Position numbers and translations under genes: made by a program. Positions 5,829-7,268 of a stretch of 7,268 nt of DNA are shown here, one piece after another (position 1 is the stretch's first letter; every line of letters starts with the position of its first letter). Under the pieces are notes generated by a model that saw only the letters and a program-made list of their open reading frames with translations, ran no database searches and was not told where the DNA came from. This DNA comes from Candidatus Bipolaricaulota bacterium (GTDB taxonomy: Bacteria > Bipolaricaulota > Bipolaricaulia > RBG-16-55-9). The stretch spans positions 1 to 7,268 of the forward strand of contig WFPR01000086.1 of the NCBI GenBank assembly GCA_015487455.1, in the 5' to 3' direction.

Positions 5829-5839
5829 AGGGGATCACG

Positions 5840-6199
5840 ATGAAGCTGGACCGACACGCGCGACGGGAGCGGCGCCACCGCCGGGTGCGCAAGAAGGTCG
5901 TCGGGACGCCGGAGCGGCCCCGACTCTGCGTCTACAAGAGCCTGCGGCACCTGTACGCCCAGGTCATCGACGACACCCAGGGGCACACGTTGGCCTACGC
6001 CTCGACGCTCGACCGGGAGCTGCGCGGCAAGGTGACGGGGCCCAACATGGAGGCGGCCAAGCTCGTCGGGACGCTGATCGCCGAGCGGGCCCGGGCCAAG
6101 GGCGTCACCAAGGTCGTCTTCGACCGGGGCGGATACCCCTATCACGGGGTGGTCAAGGCGTTGGCCGACAGCGCCCGAGAAGGGGGGCTCGAGTTTTGA
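5840..6199 (+). CDS. rplR: 50S ribosomal protein L18
   Basis: L18 binds 5S rRNA and, with L5, builds the central protuberance. The protein is 119 residues, normal for the family. It has a strongly basic N-terminal region (RHARRERRHRRVRKKV, about 5-20), then GTPERPRLCVYKSLRHLYAQVIDD (22-45), TLAYAST, and the conserved C-terminal block KVVFDRGGYPYHGVVKALAD (91-110), ending in AREGGLEF. AAGGGG at 5828-5833 lies six bases before the ATG, overlapping the end of the rplF stop. It is 11 nt after rplF, and its stop overlaps a possible TTG start of rpsE. Confidence 0.98.
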   Translation: MKLDRHARRERRHRRVRKKVVGTPERPRLCVYKSLRHLYAQVIDDTQGHTLAYASTLDRELRGKVTGPNMEAAKLVGTLIAERARAKGVTKVVFDRGGYPYHGVVKALADSAREGGLEF

Positions 6200-6207
6200 G
6201 ACGACGC

Positions 6208-6741
6208 ATGAGGCGGAGACGGGAGCGCGAGGAAGGGCAGCAGGAGTTCGAGACCGAGGTCCTGGAGATCCGACGGGTCTCCAAGACGACCAAGGGCGGC
6301 AAGAACCTGAGCTTCCGGGTGACGGTGGTCGTCGGGGACCGCCAGGGCCGGGTGGGCGTCGGCAAGGGGAACACCCGGGAGATCCCCCCGGCCATTCAGC
6401 AAGCCATTCGTGACGCCAAGCGGAACCTCATCACGGTGCCCATCGTGAACGGCACCATCCCCCACGAGGTGATCGGGGAGTTCAAGGCGGCGAAGGTGCT
6501 GCTCAAGCCCGCCTACCCGGGGACGGGGGTCATCGCCGGGGCGACGGTGGGCACGATCTGCCGTCTGGCGGGCATCAAGGATATCCTGACGAAGGCGATG
6601 GGCTCGACGAACCCGCTCAACCTGGCCCGGGCGACCATCGAGGGGCTCAAGCAGCTGCGGACGGCCGAGGAGGTCGCGCGCCTGCGGGACAAGAGCGTCC
6701 AGGAGGTCTTGCACGTCCATGCTGAGGCTGAACGATCTTAA
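6208..6741 (+). CDS. rpsE: 30S ribosomal protein S5
   Basis: S5 sits at the mRNA entry channel with S3 and S4 and affects decoding accuracy and spectinomycin response. From ATG 6208 it has 177 residues, within the family range. A charged N-terminus (MRRRREREEGQQEF) leads into the double-stranded RNA-binding-like domain: RRVSKTTKGGKNLSFRV (22-38), VVVGDRQGRVGVGKGNTREIP (40-60), then the second domain with GTGVIAGATVG (105-115), AGIKDILTKAMGSTNPLNLARATIEGL (121-147). TTG 6196, overlapping the rplR stop as TTGA with AGGGGGG (6181-6187) at good spacing, would add four residues (MRRR) and is a real alternative. The 3' end overlaps rplO by 23 nt; rpmD, normally next, is absent. Confidence 0.95.
   Translation: MRRRREREEGQQEFETEVLEIRRVSKTTKGGKNLSFRVTVVVGDRQGRVGVGKGNTREIPPAIQQAIRDAKRNLITVPIVNGTIPHEVIGEFKAAKVLLKPAYPGTGVIAGATVGTICRLAGIKDILTKAMGSTNPLNLARATIEGLKQLRTAEEVARLRDKSVQEVLHVHAEAERS
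6701..6707 (+). promoter_or_regulatory. Consensus ribosome-binding site of rplO inside the rpsE coding end
   Basis: AGGAGGT at 6701-6707 is the fullest anti-16S match in the window and lies 11 bases before the rplO ATG at 6719. It is read as part of the rpsE codons for Q-E-V near the S5 C-terminus. It supports 6719 as the rplO start despite the 23-nt overlap. Confidence 0.75.
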
Positions 6742-7243
6742 GCCCACGCCCGGCAGCGTGCGGGCGAGGAAGCGGGTCGGCCGGGGGGACGGCTCCGGCC
6801 ACGGGACGTACTGCGGCCGGGGGGTGAAGGGCCAGCTGGCCCGCGCGGGCTACAAGATGCCGCCGGGCTTCGAGGGCGGCCAGACTCCCCTCTGGAAGCG
6901 CATCCCCAAGCGGGGCTTCAAGAACCCCACCCGGCGCGAGTGGGCCTACGTCAACCTGGACGACATCGCGGAGGAGTTCGAGGACGGCGCCGAGGTCACG
7001 CCCGAGGCGCTGCTGGAGCGGGGGCTCATCAAGGCCATCAAGGACGGGGTCAAGGTGCTGGGGCGCGGCGAGTGCCGCAAACGGCTCATCGTCAAGGCCC
7101 ACAGCTTCTCGAAGAAGGCCCGGCGCAAGATCGAGGAGGCGGGCGGCCAGGCCATCGTGCTCCCCCGCCGCCGGCGGGCCGAAGCCGCCGAGACGGAGCG
7201 CGGGGAGCGCGAGGAGCGCGAAGAGGGGGAGGGGGGCGGCTGA
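6719..7243 (+). CDS. rplO: 50S ribosomal protein L15 with charged C-terminal tail
   Basis: L15 is a late-assembling 50S protein with a long N-terminal extension threading through 23S rRNA. The product is 174 residues, about 25 longer than the usual 144-150. It opens with LRLNDLKPTPGSVRARKRVGRG (2-23), then GSGHGTYCGRGVKGQLAR (25-42) and FEGGQTPLWKRIPKRGFKN (51-69), all standard for L15. The C-terminal domain runs through KVLGRGECRKRLIVKAHSFSKKARRKIEEAGG (112-143) to about residue 149. The remaining residues, 150-174, are RRRR followed by E/R- and then G-rich sequence with no recognised fold. The start overlaps rpsE by 23 nt and is backed by AGGAGGT. The same G-rich 3' end supplies the likely secY ribosome-binding site. 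Confidence 0.97.
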   Translation: MLRLNDLKPTPGSVRARKRVGRGDGSGHGTYCGRGVKGQLARAGYKMPPGFEGGQTPLWKRIPKRGFKNPTRREWAYVNLDDIAEEFEDGAEVTPEALLERGLIKAIKDGVKVLGRGECRKRLIVKAHSFSKKARRKIEEAGGQAIVLPRRRRAEAAETERGEREEREEGEGGG

Positions 7244-7246
7244 GCG

Positions 7247-7268
7247 GTGTTCGAGGGCATCCTTGAGG
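7247..7268 (+). CDS. secY: Probable start of preprotein translocase subunit SecY (3' end outside window)
   Basis: Only seven codons are visible: GTG start, then FEGILE, three bases after the rplO stop. SecY is the core channel of the Sec translocon and is almost always next after rplO in the spc operon. Many SecY proteins outside the proteobacteria start with M-hydrophobic-x-x-hydrophobic before the first membrane segment, which is compatible. GGAGGGGGG at 7228-7236, ten bases upstream, is a plausible ribosome-binding site. The call rests mainly on position; the visible residues are too few to prove the family, and a different start further on cannot be excluded. Confidence 0.6.

Noticed and set aside
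6940..7266. A + strand frame overlapping the 3' half of rplO
   Set aside because: Out-of-frame shadow, G/R-rich, with no family resemblance; L15 explains the region.

Overview
This window is a stretch of the conserved bacterial S10-spc ribosomal protein cluster, read entirely on the + strand. In order it holds rplB (3' part only), rpsS, rplV, rpsC, rplP, rpmC, rpsQ, rplN, rplX, rplE, rpsZ (the zinc-type rpsN), rpsH, rplF, rplR, rpsE, rplO and probably the first codons of secY. Gene order and protein sequences are clearly bacterial. The DNA is roughly two-thirds G+C by eye, with strong G/C preference at third codon positions. High G+C, a zinc-ribbon S14, a four-cysteine L24 and no rpmD narrow the source somewhat. 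My best guess is a thermophilic or Chloroflexota-like lineage, but that is weak inference from general protein style; no diagnostic marker settles it.

Layout: positions 1-3243 correspond to the distal S10 operon (L2, S19, L22, S3, L16, L29, S17) and 3240-7243 to the spc operon (L14, L24, L5, S14, S8, L6, L18, S5, L15), followed by the presumed SecY start at 7247. Spacers are short: the longest are 59 nt (rpsS-rplV) and 55 nt (rpsC-rplP). Several junctions overlap: rpsQ/rplN by 4 nt, rpsE/rplO by 23 nt, and possibly rpsZ/rpsH and rplR/rpsE by 4 nt if GTG/TTG starts are used. I see no rho-independent terminator and no convincing promoter, so the whole window looks like one transcription unit running in from upstream and out into secY.

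All products are structural ribosomal proteins, except the SecY translocon subunit at the end. S3, S5, S8, S14, S17 and S19 go to the 30S subunit, and L2, L5, L6, L14, L15, L16, L18, L22, L24 and L29 to the 50S. I found no new biological system here. The points worth a second look are details: a missing rpmD, a long acidic tail on S17 and a charged tail on L15, an N-terminal extension on S8, a GC hairpin with the rpsC stop codon in a GTGA tetraloop, 5-bp purine repeats in the rplE-rpsZ spacer that share a 12-mer with the rplP-rpmC spacer, and a 12-bp tandem duplication that copied the rplX stop codon.
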